Assembly (NCBI RefSeq): GCF_015706575.1
Contig: NW_024037070.1
Span: 7,223,598-7,287,597, forward strand
Direction of reading: 5' to 3'
Origin: Patiria miniata
Taxonomy: Eukaryota; Echinodermata; Asteroidea; Valvatida; Asterinidae
Length of the DNA: 64,000 nt
The position numbers and the translations under genes were made by a program. Positions 10,135 through 21,236 of this stretch are shown in pieces. Position 1 is the first letter of the stretch, and each line of letters starts with the position of its first letter. The notes under the pieces are model-generated. The model ran no database searches, had not been told where the DNA came from, and saw only the letters and a program-made list of their open reading frames with translations.

Positions 10135-12236
10135 CCTACCATCAAAATGTACTCACTCATGTCATGGTCATGTGGTGGTTTCTCTACATCAATAAATACA
10201 GGAGTTTTGTGATTATAGGCCTTGGTAGTATGTGGCTAAGTCTCTTCTTAACCAGTTCGTTCCAGGATTATTTTTGTCGAACATTTCGATTTTCGAAAAA
10301 GGCAAGATATAGCAGCCAACTTTTGATATACAGCCAAACGCCACAACTACTGATTCGCAAGAGTCATTTCAACAGTTTTTGTACGATATTTCTTACCCCT
10401 ACTTCATATTTTTACACTCCGGGGTGTGCCCACGGAGCGTAAATTGTACCACAACAGGCCATGCACAGCGGCCTTTTTCAAGTTCAACACACGGTCCGCC
10501 TCCACAGACTTCTTGGACTTTGCGTGTGTGTACAAAACAAATGGGGGAATAGCGTGCTTAGACCATGGAGGAAGGAATAGATGTCATCCGGAGGCGAGTC
10601 GAGGCACGCTTGACGTTTTAACCCGTCGGCCGTGCCTGTGTATAAAAACAGCCAGATCATGTCAACACGTCATCCGACACGATCTGGTTAAGTCTCATGG
10701 AAAAATATTGTTTAAAATTAAAGGTAGCAATGCTAGTCACTAGCATGGGTAGAGTAGATAATTAAAAATAGGCCTAGTAAAAAAGTACTAGTATTAGTAA
10801 CATGAGTTATGAATAAAATTAAAAACAACTTTCTATTTTGTTTTGCGACTCCCGACTAGTAACACATGACTAAAGTGCTCAGCGGTTCTAATTTCGCCGT
10901 TAGACTTGCTTTTGAGGGGAAAGTTTCTAGGATTGTTCTGTGAATAACTAAATACGCGGAAAGGTAATCGAGGAGGAAATTCCTGGAGGAAATCCATGAA
11001 AATCAAACCTGTTTTTAGTGCGATCCGCGACCATGACACTCCCTGCTGCAGCTGTGTGCTAGATAGATAACAGCTTGAAGACTACTGAGGGCGCACTTCA
11101 CTTTTACCGGCAAAGCGCAAAATTGCACTGCAAAATTCCCAAATCGAGATCGAGCTGTACAAGTTCCTGTGTACTATATGAACTAGGTGGGGTATGCAAA
11201 GCATGCACCGTACAGTCAACAGTTTATGCTGGTAGATATATATTTTTAAGTAAAAACTGTGTCTGAGACATTCGACGAGCAGTACTTTTTTTATAAAATT
11301 AAAACATTCAAAATAATACAGGGGTTGAGGGTGAACATATCCCCGCCCGCCGGCCGAAAAATTGAATTTCTACCTGTGCTCAATTAGTCGATTTTTTTCT
11401 CGAAACGAATCATTGTTTTCATTTTTTTTTTATCCAAACATATATACGCCTTGATTTTGGGTTGATTTTGCGCCAAGAACGGAAAAAGATATAGTCGGCC
11501 TCACGAATAATTGGAAATGTGTACATACTTCATATTAACTAAACGTGGCCAGATTTTTCAGTTTTGTGTGATGTCTCCGTCATTCAAAGGTGAATAACTT
11601 TTTTGTCATTGCTAAAACATTAGCAATTTAAAACACAAAAATAGCACGAAGAGGGAAACTTTAAAGCGATTTTTTTCTTCATCAAAATACCCAGTAGAGA
11701 CAATTAACAATTGAAATAATTTTCAAATTTAGAAATCCAACAATTTTTTCAAACTTTGAGCATGGTACAAAGATATTTTTGTGTGCACATAATTAAAACA
11801 GTATAGTTTTGAATGTAGAAGTTCTTCTCTCGAAAAAAATAAAATTTCAGTTTTCCACAATTCGTTAGCAGAAAATCAAGCTTCATTTTGTTAGTAAATA
11901 TATGTCGCTTACGCCACAGTTTACTCATAGCTTATCCTGAGCATATAATCGGCACAAAAAAAGAACTTTTGTTGAAAACTAGAAAAGGCTTGTATTGTTT
12001 TCGATCAGCATCAAAAAAGTATAACTTTCCCACATGATGATTATGACTCTGTAAAACAAGACCATGTTTTTTTTGTTATAACTTACATGTCAGTGACCGA
12101 GAAACAACAGAGTAGAGATAAACAACCTTATAATAAAATGTTAACAAAAGTGTGATGACATTTGATACTCTTTTTTTTTTATATTGAAATAAAATGAAAA
12201 TTAAAAAGAGAAAGGAAGGAAGCAAAAATAGTAATC
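10135..12236. other. Intergenic stretch between ATMIN and tRNA-Lys
   Basis: This should hold the ATMIN promoter at its left end, but no TATA box or clear CpG island is visible next to 10134. A GTGTATAAAAAC sequence at about 10638 on the plus strand has no gene after it. The remainder is AT-rich single-copy-looking sequence without a supported gene. Confidence 0.45.
12224..12228 (-). terminator. Pol III terminator for tRNA-Lys
   Basis: A run of five T on the minus strand begins nine bases after the tRNA 3' end, the usual RNA polymerase III stop. Confidence 0.65.
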
Positions 12237-12309
12237 CGCCCGGTGAGGGACTCGAACCCGCGACCCTCAGATTAAAAGTCTGATGCTCTACCGACTGAGC
12301 TAACCGGGC
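12237..12309 (-). tRNA. tRNA-Lys (anticodon UUU)
   Basis: A 73-base cloverleaf read on the minus strand. The acceptor stem GCCCGGT/ACCGGGC is perfect with G at position 73. The anticodon arm TCAGA-CTTTTAA-TCTGA gives anticodon UUU at 34-36. Box A TAGCTCAGTCGG and box B GGTTCGAGTCC fit the Pol III consensus, and there is no intron. One T-stem pair (50-64) is C-U, so slight decay is possible, but with its T-run terminator the gene looks usable. Confidence 0.88.
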
Positions 12310-12867
12310 TCTGACACAGGTTGGGAAAGCATAATTTATATACCTACAATATTTTTTGTTCTCCAAGGTTTATACATATCTTTGTTAACAAGATTCTAAC
12401 TCCTGCTATCAATGAACATATACGTTTATTCGTTTTACAGAAATCAACATAAATATATCTTACAAAAGTTTCTTCTCATTACTACTAGATTAAGCAAACA
12501 GGCAACCAGTGATCAGCAGTATTGTTAAGCATTGTGTGTGCACGAGAGACCAGCTAAACCAATGCGCACGTGTTCGTTCGTTCACAGTGCAGTGTGCAGT
12601 GCATAAACACATGATACACGCAAACGTAACGAAGGACAGCAGAGCTAAGCCTGAAATCTAGAGCGTACCTAAAATAACAAAATTAATGTAAAATGTATCT
12701 CATGTACTATCTCAACGAAACTGGCGACCGAGTTTACACTCTCCAGGTAGGGATTTTTCTATGATTATTTTGTTCCATGTTGAGCAGTTTTGACTCGAGC
12801 AGCGCCAGCCACTGAGCCAGACATGTCAGTTGCTTTTCAGTTGACATGGTTGAGTTCAGTTTAGCCC

Positions 12868-13349
12868 CAACCTCGTCCCCAGTGCTTACTTTATTTCCAA
12901 CATATTAACAACGTTTCCAATACAATAGTAAGCCCTGGATTAGTTCGAGTAACTTGGACCAAACTTATCGCCTTTTTAACATTCGGATGGTCTGGCGATA
13001 TTGCCAGACATGCCAGACCATGTCCGAATGTTAAAAAGGCGATAAGTTTGGTCCAAGTTACTCGGATTAATTAATATGAAATGTGTTGCTGCATGTTGTC
13101 TCGATAAGAATAGATCGTAACAGTTATAACTCATGCCATGCTCGCACTGCGACAAATTGATTCTGTTTTTACCCCAGACACCGCATACAATTACAAAAAT
13201 GAACGCAATTGTAATGCACAAGCAGGCACCAGACTATTTCTCATTTGCATACATGTTCAAAAATCTTGCACATGCAAATGATCCAATACCAGGGTGAGAG
13301 AGCAGCTAGTGGTGGGCGCGTACTGCTGGACACCCTGGGGACGAGGTTG
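12868..13349. mobile_element. Mutator-like element, 482 bp (family A, copy 2), with a nested palindrome
   Basis: It has the same inverted ends as 713-819 and a perfect 9 bp target duplication, GTTTAGCCC, at 12859-12867 and 13350-13358. Relative to copy 1 it carries about 340 extra bases, including the separate palindrome at 12944-13069. Confidence 0.85.
12944..13069. mobile_element. Short palindromic relative of the 1 kb foldback element
   Basis: Starts TTAGTTCGAGTAACTTGGAC and ends with the matching ACTCGGATTA. The ends and the next 50 bases (ACTTATCGCCTTTTTAA) closely match both ends of the foldback element at 19771-20799, so this is an internally deleted copy of that family, lying inside the family A element. 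No target duplication was recognised. Confidence 0.7.
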
Positions 13350-13389
13350 GTTTAGCCCCACTTGTAATCCTTGTGTGGCCTCGGTATTG

Positions 13390-13485
13390 CTGCGCTGACC
13401 CGCTGTAGCTTGAGTAACTCCAGCTCTATAAATGTAATGCCTATCGCATTACAGCTTGAGTTACTCAAGCTAGCTGCGCTGTACG
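13390..13485. repeat. Imperfect inverted repeat
   Basis: AGCTTGAGTAACTCCAGCT on the left is matched by AGCTTGAGTTACTCAAGCT on the right, with GCTGCGCT at both outer edges, giving a stem of roughly 40 bp. It is probably the core of a MITE next to the family A insertion. Confidence 0.55.
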
Positions 13486-14053
13486 TTCGGCCACGCGCCT
13501 GGTTTTCCAACCTACTGAGGAGTTTAGTCCAAAGCCTGGCGCACCTTTTTTGGCTTTTTTTTTTTACATACCACTGCATACGGTTGTATTCTATGATGCC
13601 TTATCTTTTGCCCTCCGGGTAGATAAGGTTATCTTTCTTCAAATTTTTAGAGAAATTTAGCGGTCATAGGTGGTCAAAATGGCGCACTGGTTTTGCGCGT
13701 TGAATATGTATGCTTTTCCGGGCGCCCTTGGGCAAGGTTATGAACATGCATTGCACAGATAATGACCTTGTGGTGTCGGGCATGCGCACGATGGCGCGGC
13801 CGGCCATACAAACAGATAATCTCGCTCTAACTAAGTCGGTAGTAAAATCGCAACAATCAGTATGATCAGTTTCAGGCGTCCAGGGGACGTTTGCCACTCT
13901 GGCCGTACTACAGAGCTTGTGATAGTGTACGACCAGAGGCATTCGGGCTATTGTTCCATATGGAATGATGGAGGTGTTTTTCTGGTTATACTTTTAGTCC
14001 CCACGTTGTGCACAAATCTTAACATTGCTTGACTTTGGTTTTCTTCACAGAAA

Positions 14054-14657
14054 ATGGATCCATTCGGTAAACCAACGCAGTCTGCTCATCCAGGTACGAT
14101 GCTTCCCTGGAATAGGTTTCAACTTTGCATTTATTGCTTGATCTATCTTACCCTGTTGTGGTAATGTACCTTTAATCATAAGGGTATCTCTTTTTAATTC
14201 TTTGGTTCTCCTTTCTGACTGACCCTATTTTGGTCTCCTGAACCCCCCCCCCCCCAAAAAAAAAACCTTTTTTGTATTACCGCCGACCCTGGCTGGAACA
14301 TCCCCCCCCCCCTCCTCCCACTTAACAAAAAATAAATACATGGGGGAGGGGGAATGGCATTACGGGGGAATCCTTTTCTTGTTCAATAGCACTGCCTGGC
14401 CAACAAGTGACTGTCAGTCAGCGTTTCAGTCGGTCTGTCAGTCAGTGAGATAGGTACAAAAAAAAACACTGGCCAAGCCAGCTAAGACCAGCAACTATAT
14501 GTTCAGTACGACATGCTTTAAAAACTAGTTGTTCTAATAATATCTGTTTCATGTTTCAGTGAGGTTTTCACCAGATGATAAGTATTCACGGGAGAGAGTC
14601 ACCATCAAGAAACGATTCGGGCAGCTCCTGACGCAGCGACCCAAACCGGTGTACTGA
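14054..14657 (+). CDS. Unrecognised 45-residue basic protein, two coding exons
   Basis: Coding exons are 14054-14093 and 14560-14657, joined in phase 1 (G|TG). The ATG lies three bases after a good acceptor (TTTTCTTCACAG at 14050), so at least one non-coding exon should exist upstream; I could not place it. The donor is CAG|GTACGA and the second acceptor ATGTTTCAG. The protein starts [13 protein letters not shown] and ends [14 protein letters not shown], with a central charged stretch containing [17 protein letters not shown]. There is no signal peptide, membrane segment or Cys. The composition and the clean splice sites suggest a genuine conserved microprotein, but I cannot name the family. 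The alternative is chance splice signals around a short frame. Confidence 0.55.
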
Positions 14658-16220
14658 TTCAAAAGATGCTGTTCAAAACATGAAGACTGAAAGCGCTGGG
14701 CAAATATGAACATTAAAGGAAGATTCTTCCTTTAACTGTACAAATTGCTGTTCAACATGAAGGAACCAAAAGGAGTGGGGTAGGAAGACAGGAATGATCC
14801 AACGTCAATGAGTGCTTCCAGATCCACTGTTTCCTTCTACTTCTGCTTCGAGATCCACCATACCCTTCTACTTCTACTTTTAGATCCACTGTACCCTTCT
14901 CCTGCAACCACATTAACCAGAAGTAGTTCTAGCCATCCAACTGACTGCAAAATGGTTTTTTTTAGTAGCTCACAAAATTCAAGGACACTGTGGATAAACA
15001 TGGCCAAGCGCCCAGTTCATAATGAGACGTAGCTGGCAACTCCTGGACTTTGGTTCTTGTCAAGAGGAGCCATGAAGGAACTGCTTTATGCATCCAGGAC
15101 CTTCACGTATGCAGATGAGTTAAAGGGAATGTACAACATTTGCTCTTGCTGCAATTTTCAGTAGTGAATGGATTTGGGGGAGTAGAATGTTATAGAAAAT
15201 ATTTTTAAACTGACTTGTTTCACGTTTTGGGCTTGAAGATGCTGAAAAAAGAAAGAAAAACATCATGTTCTTGTAGTCTGGTTCCCTGACCCCACTCAAG
15301 ATGAAATGGAGCAGTTTGTCGACTTTAGAGAATTGTAAGGTCAGAGAATCAGTCTAGCAGGCTTGTACTTGTACCCCTTCACAGGTGCAAAGAAAATGCG
15401 GCAAAACTAATTATGAAAATTTAAGAGCAGTTTTTGAAGGGAAAAAAGGCCAAAATACCATTTTTCTTGAAAATGTCTGCACACCCGGAGCCATGATTTT
15501 ACAGGGTGCTTTAGAATGTCATTCCCAAATAATCCAGTAAGAAATTTCGTGACAATTTGATCATTTCGGTTTTTGATGTTTGCAAATGTTGTTATTTTCC
15601 CTTTAAGTGGATTGATTTGCCGATTGGAATGCACAGTACCAATGATGGACTTTGGTGACATTATCAATGCGGGACATGTATGATGATGCCCAGTTCTATA
15701 CGTATGAAGCATAATTTTCTACTACTCCATATTCTTTGCTCCGATTCTATGTGATACTTGCTTCTTTTCCAAACTTTTTTTTCTGTAGAACTTCAATTTT
15801 GTTTACTAATTCTAAAGTTACATGAAATTCCATAGTTTCTTTTGCATTTTTCATTTAACTGAACAAGATAATAATTGAAAAGCGCTTTGAGACCCTTGGT
15901 ATGAAGCAGTATATAAGCACCACATCATTATTATAGTTATTATTAATAATTAACACGGCCTTTTCTTTGGTAAAGTTTAGACTGTCACAAAACACCCTGA
16001 GAAAATTATGCCATAATTTTAAACCTCAACACTTTTACAAGAAGGCTCTTTTTTTTTTAAATAACGAGAGTCAAGTGATCTGTCCATTCTATTTTAATGT
16101 GTTGGAACACACCCTACCTATTCTCCATTTTACCTTTCAAGTTAAAAGTACTTTTGTAACAATCATCAGGAAGGCATTTCTGTATTGTTTATAAGAAATA
16201 AAATGTGTACCAATTCACCC
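14658..16220 (+). other. Probable 3' UTR of the 45-residue protein gene, with SINE remnants
   Basis: No further gene is seen. An AATAAA polyadenylation signal is present near 16197. Bases 15125-15195 carry, in reverse orientation, a repeat also present at 25285-25370 and 54195-54260. Bases 15877-15945 look like a SINE 3' tail (AAAAGCGCTTTGAGACC followed by AT-rich triplets). Confidence 0.45.
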
Positions 16221-16582
16221 AAATGCTGAATCGATTTAATTATTGTACAGAATTGTCTATATTAATAAGAAAGCAGACGACCATTAACTTTTTTACCCCT
16301 GGAAAAGATTTTCTCATTGGATTTTTTTCTCTTAGATTGTTAAAATAATATTATCAAGCAATATAATAAGTTTCAATCGCTTGGCGTGTGTTTATATATC
16401 TGTGTGAGTTTTGGGGGCAAATATGAATCGAGGGCTTGTAGAGAAATGAATAACAACAATGAGAGTTATTTGGTTTGAAGCATACATTATTTAATGTCCC
16501 AATTTCGCATTGGAATGAAGTTTAGTCACTTAGTACCGAGACTTGGTTTTGGGTTTCCAGAGTACTTCTAGTGTCATCCTCA

Positions 16583-16899
16583 AGGGCGGATCCAGAACAC
16601 AATTTTGGGGGGGGCCAAAAAAATTTTTGGTCCTTCAAAAAAGTGGGTCACAAAAATTACGGCGTGGGGTTCGGGGCCCGCTTAAGGGCCCCGAAAATTT
16701 TTTGGATTCTAGATGCTCTGTGGTGCGATCTGAGGCAATTTCTGACCACTTTTACCAATGTTTTTTTGAGGAAAAGATGGTGGTGTACTCATTGCCTGCC
16801 TTTTTTGCGATGTCACATAAAAAAAAAAAAATTGGTTTCGTTTTTGGGGGGGGGGGGGGGCCATGGCCCCCTTTGGCCCCCCCTGGATCCGCCCTTGGT
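16583..16899. mobile_element. GGATCC-ended MITE with poly-G
   Basis: The inverted ends are CAAGGGCGGATCCAG and CTGGATCCGCCCTTG. The inside contains CGTGGGGTTCGGGGCCCG and a 16-base G-run. Related pieces occur at 21733-21960, 47041-47480 (complement, two copies in tandem) and 52975-53350, so this is an abundant local family. Frames reading GGGGHGPLWPP are produced by it and are not genes. Confidence 0.7.
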
Positions 16900-17127
16900 T
16901 ACTCATCCTGTATACCAAAAGCTAACCATCAAATTAGTCTTGGAATTTTGAAGAGAGATTTCCAGAGATATACCAACTTTTCATTTGATATACCCTTTTT
17001 AAAACACCTTTTACGGTTTAAGTACCCTTTTTTGTTGATTGTCTAGGGAACCTATCGGCCTAGTCTGTTTCTTTGATGTACATGTTCGGGCGGTACGTTA
17101 TAAAAACCCGCGCAATCAATATTGTGT

Positions 17128-17740
17128 ATGTATGACCATTAATTGTACATAGCGCCCTCTATTTTTTTCCTTTCCTAGAATTCATGATTATATTTGGACA
17201 TCAAGTTCTTCTTTTGCTTTTGCGTCGACAAGCATATGAAACAACTTTTTTTTAGACAAGCGAGAGTTAATGCATTCTAATAAAATCAGTCTCATTCTAT
17301 ATGACCATTAATTGTACATAGCGCCCTCTATTGTTTTCTTTTCCTATAATTATTATATTTGGACATCAAGTGCTTCTTTTGCTTTTGCTTTTGTGTCGAC
17401 ACGCATATGAGACAACTTTTTTTTAGACAAGCAAGAGTTAATAAGTTCTAATCAAATCAGTTTCATTCTAATCAGTACAGCAAGAGTGGATGTATTTCAA
17501 TCATTCACTTTCTCGGGCGGTTGTGTATGACCATTAATTGTACATAGCGCCCTCTATTTTTTTCTTTTCCTAGAATTATTATAATTTGGACATCGGCATC
17601 TTTTGCTGCTGCTTTTGCGTCGACACGCATATGAGATAACTTTTTTTTTCAGACAAGCAAGAGTAAATGCATTCTCTAATCAAATCAGTTCCATTCTAAT
17701 CAGTACAGCAAGAGTAAATGAAAGTCAATCATTCAGTTTC
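17128..17740. repeat. Tandem triplication of a 170-225 bp unit
   Basis: The block ATGACCATTAATTGTACATA, followed by GCGCCCTCTATT and then a GCGTCGACACGCATATGA-type block, occurs three times, starting near 17131, 17300 and 17525. The copies differ by small indels, and the second and third add GTACAGCAAGAGT. Non-coding. Confidence 0.8.
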
Positions 17741-17830
17741 ATATATGCCTACTTGTGTCACTTTAATAGTTGTGTGCGTCCAATTCTGAGTTTGTTCACG
17801 AAGAGATCGAAATTAATAGAAAAAGCCACG

Positions 17831-18165
17831 TAGAATCATTTGCAATTACCCGGAAAAAGTAACCACCTATTTAATGGCATAAACTATCAAATTTAAGTGA
17901 AGATAGGACTGACATTAATAGTCTTGTGAAAAGTTATTCCGCCCGAAATAATGGAGAAATAAAACCTACTTTTGAAGATGGGAAATAGAGCGCCCGCGAG
18001 CACACCTTTTAAGATGCGTTAGCCACACTCAATAATCAGACCTTCCAAACTTTGAAAACGTTTTTTCTGTTTTCTCAAAATTCATAGTATCAACAAGTTA
18101 GTGTTTATGCACCCTACTTAAGATTTTGAGCAATTTCGTTGCTTCAAAAACGAACCAAAATGATC
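17831..18165. mobile_element. Copy of the TTAA-flanked dispersed repeat
   Basis: Shares GAATCATTTGCAATTACC at the left, GATGCGTTAGCCAC in the middle and TTAAGATTTTGAGCAATTT near the right end with the copies at 31003, 40175 and 43222. A further fragment follows at about 18720-18905. Confidence 0.6.
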
Positions 18166-19137
18166 ATCCGTACCAAATGCATCACAGGTGCAACGTGTTT
18201 ATGTAACTGTTAGTTGATCAAGGCTGCCGGGCGTACTTGTTTCTTATTATTTTAACCCCCCCCCCCCCCCCCCCCCAATGTGGCAGTACTTGTCTAAGTT
18301 TTGCAAAACAAAAGTACTTTTTTGGGATGGGAAAGAGTGGAGAAGAGCATGTGCGAGTGCGTGCTTAAATCGAGGACACACACGTGCAACATTATCGATG
18401 AATTGAGGACAGGAACCAAATCGAGGACGACCTCGATTAGAAAACCAATGAGAGCTGTTCAGTGCAACATAAGTTGGAGTATAAACAAAGGAAAAGGGAA
18501 GAAGAGCAATTGAAAATCCTTGGTTTACACCATAAACAAACGTGTGTTTCTGGGGGTGGGGGGGGGGGGGGGGGGTGGGGACGCCAATACCCGGAGAAAC
18601 GCAACTTCCTCCGCGGGGTCCGCTCATAAGTTCGACGCCTCATAGTCCGAAATTTTGGACATGAAGGCGGACGGTCGGATCTATGAGGCGTTGGACTTCA
18701 TGACACGGCCCCGCCTCCGCCAGTTCAAACTCCAGTTCAAACAGAATCTGGTAACGAGACCCCAAAAAGTTTGCAAACTTATTATGGTTTCTCTGTTTCC
18801 TCAAAATGTAAAGTTGCCACTGAGCTAAAACTTCCACTGGTTAGTTGGAGCAATTTTGTTGATTCAAACGGAGAACAAAAAATCACAAAAAGCAAATGAT
18901 CAATTTTGTTCCTTTTAGTGATAACCTAAAAAAAATAAAGTTAGCAACACATATGATACGTTTATCCGCAGATGACAATAATTAAAAGAATAAAATTATG
19001 TTTTTTTTGTTAAAGCCGGACTCCATTTTATAAATATATTCTCAGGCTGCACGTTAAAGACAAGTTCTTGACTGGATTTTCAAGTCTACATGTACATACT
19101 AAGAGAATTAATAGTCACCTAGTACATGTGTATGCTG

Positions 19138-19276
19138 CAGCAGCGTATCCAGCTTTTAACGCCAGGGGGGGGGGGGCAAATTTATTAAGAAGTTTACTGT
19201 ATGAACTCTGTCTTAAAGAAGTAAAATGCCGCCGGGGATTGGGAAGGCCCCTCCCCCCGACTGGATACGCCACTGA
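19138..19276. mobile_element. Short MITE with GTATCCAG inverted ends
   Basis: GCAGCGTATCCAGC at the left and GACTGGATACGCCACTG at the right are inverted repeats around a poly-G centre. A related element lies at about 62615-62795 (CATATCCATGG and GCTGGATACGC). Confidence 0.6.
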
Positions 19277-19770
19277 TATTCACATGCAATCATGAAATTG
19301 ACTTTCCCTTACTAATAAACCATGGAAGTATGAATAGTACATTACAAAGCTCAAGCTAATAAAAGACAACTAGAACTTTTTTTACCCCGCCCCCTTCAAG
19401 TTTCAACAAGGCTTGAATTCCCCCGCCGTGCATGGCGCCGTGCGTGATGAGCAGCTGATGAGGGATCCGCTATCGTGCGTAAACGGCACGTACGACGTTT
19501 ACTGCGTGCACAAACAACAACATACCGCGACGAGTGACAGCCGAGTTGCTGAGCGATGCCGATGGTCAATTGCAATGCGGAAATGCCGGTTAGTTATTTA
19601 TTTCTGTCATGAATAAATGGCGACACATTGCATCGCTGAGCATGTCTTTCTGCGTAGATCATGAATTCATGTGACCTCGGAGCTGCTGATGTGCCTGTGC
19701 GAGAACTAGGAATTTTTGGTGAGTTTTAGTATTTGGTGAAGAACATTTCTGAATCTTATGAGTCATGTGA

Positions 19771-20799
19771 TAGTCCGAGTAACTTGGACCCAACTTATCG
19801 CCTTTTTAAAAATTTGGACATGGTCTGGCGATAGTAGGGTCCAAGCCCATTCCGAGACCTAGACAACACAGTCACTGACAGTCCCAAAAACCAACATTTT
19901 CCAACAAAAAACATCAGATTTCACCTTCAAAACGGCCTCCAAATTACTAGATATGCCACCTGAGGTACAAGTAGACATCGATAATTAAGATGGTTGTACT
20001 GAAGTTTACTTACGATCCGGAAAAAAAGTGAAATTTTCCGTTCATTTCGGAGAGCTCCCCTCGCGATCTTGAACACGTTAAATTTGCGATCGTGTTTAAA
20101 GTTTGAACGACGCGATTTCTTCTACATGCCCAGCGTACATTCGATGGTCCCCGTATCCCGAGTGCGATTCCGTTACCGAGCGCGCGCGATGCATCGATTA
20201 TGATAATGAGTAGACTGGATCACGTTTGTAAACACATGTGCATTTCAAACGATAATAGGGAGTCGGGAACTAGCGCAGCTTTTATAGCGGGTACCAGTTC
20301 AAGCTGGTTCCCGATTCCCTTTTACAGTTCGAAATGCACATGTATGTGTTTACAAACGTGATCATTATCATAATCGATGCATCGCGCGCGCTCGGTAACG
20401 GAATCGCATACGGGATACGGGGACCATCGAATGTACGCTGGGCATGTAGAAGAAATCGCGTCGTTCAAACTTTAAACACGATCGCAAATTTAACGTGTTC
20501 AAGATCGCGAGGGGAGCTCTCCGAAATGAACGGAAAATTTCACTTTTTTCCGGATCGTAAGTAAACTTCAGTACAACTATCTTAATTATCGATGTCTACT
20601 TGTACCTCAGGTGGCATACCTAGTAATTTGGAGGCCGTTTTGAAGGTGAAATCTGATGTTTTTTGTTGGAAAATGTTGGTTTTTGGGACTGTCAGTGACT
20701 GTGTTGTCTAGGTCTCGGAATGGGCTTGGACCCTACTATCGCCAGACCATGTCCAAATTTTTAAAAAGGCGATAAGTTGGGTCCAAGTTACTCGGACTA
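19771..20799. mobile_element. Mutator-like foldback element, 1,029 bp
   Basis: Two arms of about 500 bp form an almost perfect inverted repeat centred near 20285, starting TAGTCCGAGTAACTTGGAC and ending with its complement. The element is flanked by a perfect 9 bp duplication GTCATGTGA (19762-19770 and 20800-20808), the Mutator signature. No transposase is encoded; open frames inside are mirrored on both strands by the palindrome. A small relative is at 12944-13069. Confidence 0.92.
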
Positions 20800-21164
20800 G
20801 TCATGTGAGTAGCGTGGACAACTAGGACTAGTACAAGTACAAGCACAATTCTTTTCGTGCAGTTTTAGAAGCAAACGCAACTCGTCGCTGCCTGAGGCCT
20901 GTTGCGGAAGCAAAAGAAATATATGTTCAGTGAGTAAGGCATTTTCCCCCAGCTTTAGCTGAAATTTTATTTTCAAATGTGAAAGATCCAAGCTATTTCT
21001 CAATCTATAAGTTCTGCATATTTTTATTTGGATGCATCAAGTCAAAGTCAAATAAATTTGTATTTTTTTTCTTACAATGTTAATTATTTATATTTAATAA
21101 TGACAATAGTGTTAGTGTTATTAGGCCTTTAGAAGTGCATTTTAAGTTGCAGCACAGGAATTGA

Positions 21165-21236
21165 GTTAGCCCCATGTGGCTCAGATACAGCTGCGCAGTA
21201 CAGCGCAGCATTCCGGGCCATTACTAGTGGGGCTAA
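21165..21236. mobile_element. 72 bp hAT-like miniature element
   Basis: Ends GTTAGCCCCA and TGGGGCTAA are inverted repeats, flanked by perfect 8 bp duplications GGAATTGA (21157-21164 and 21237-21244). An 8 bp duplication fits hAT. Too small to encode anything. Confidence 0.75.

Noticed and set aside
10638..10650. TATAAAAAC as a promoter
   Set aside because: No exon or conserved frame follows on the plus strand.
16543..17046. 167-codon plus-strand frame
   Set aside because: It spans a poly-G MITE; the residues GGGGGPWPPLAPPG come from the transposon end.
20334..20564. 76-codon frame inside the foldback element
   Set aside because: It is mirrored by the inverted arm and has no similarity to a transposase.
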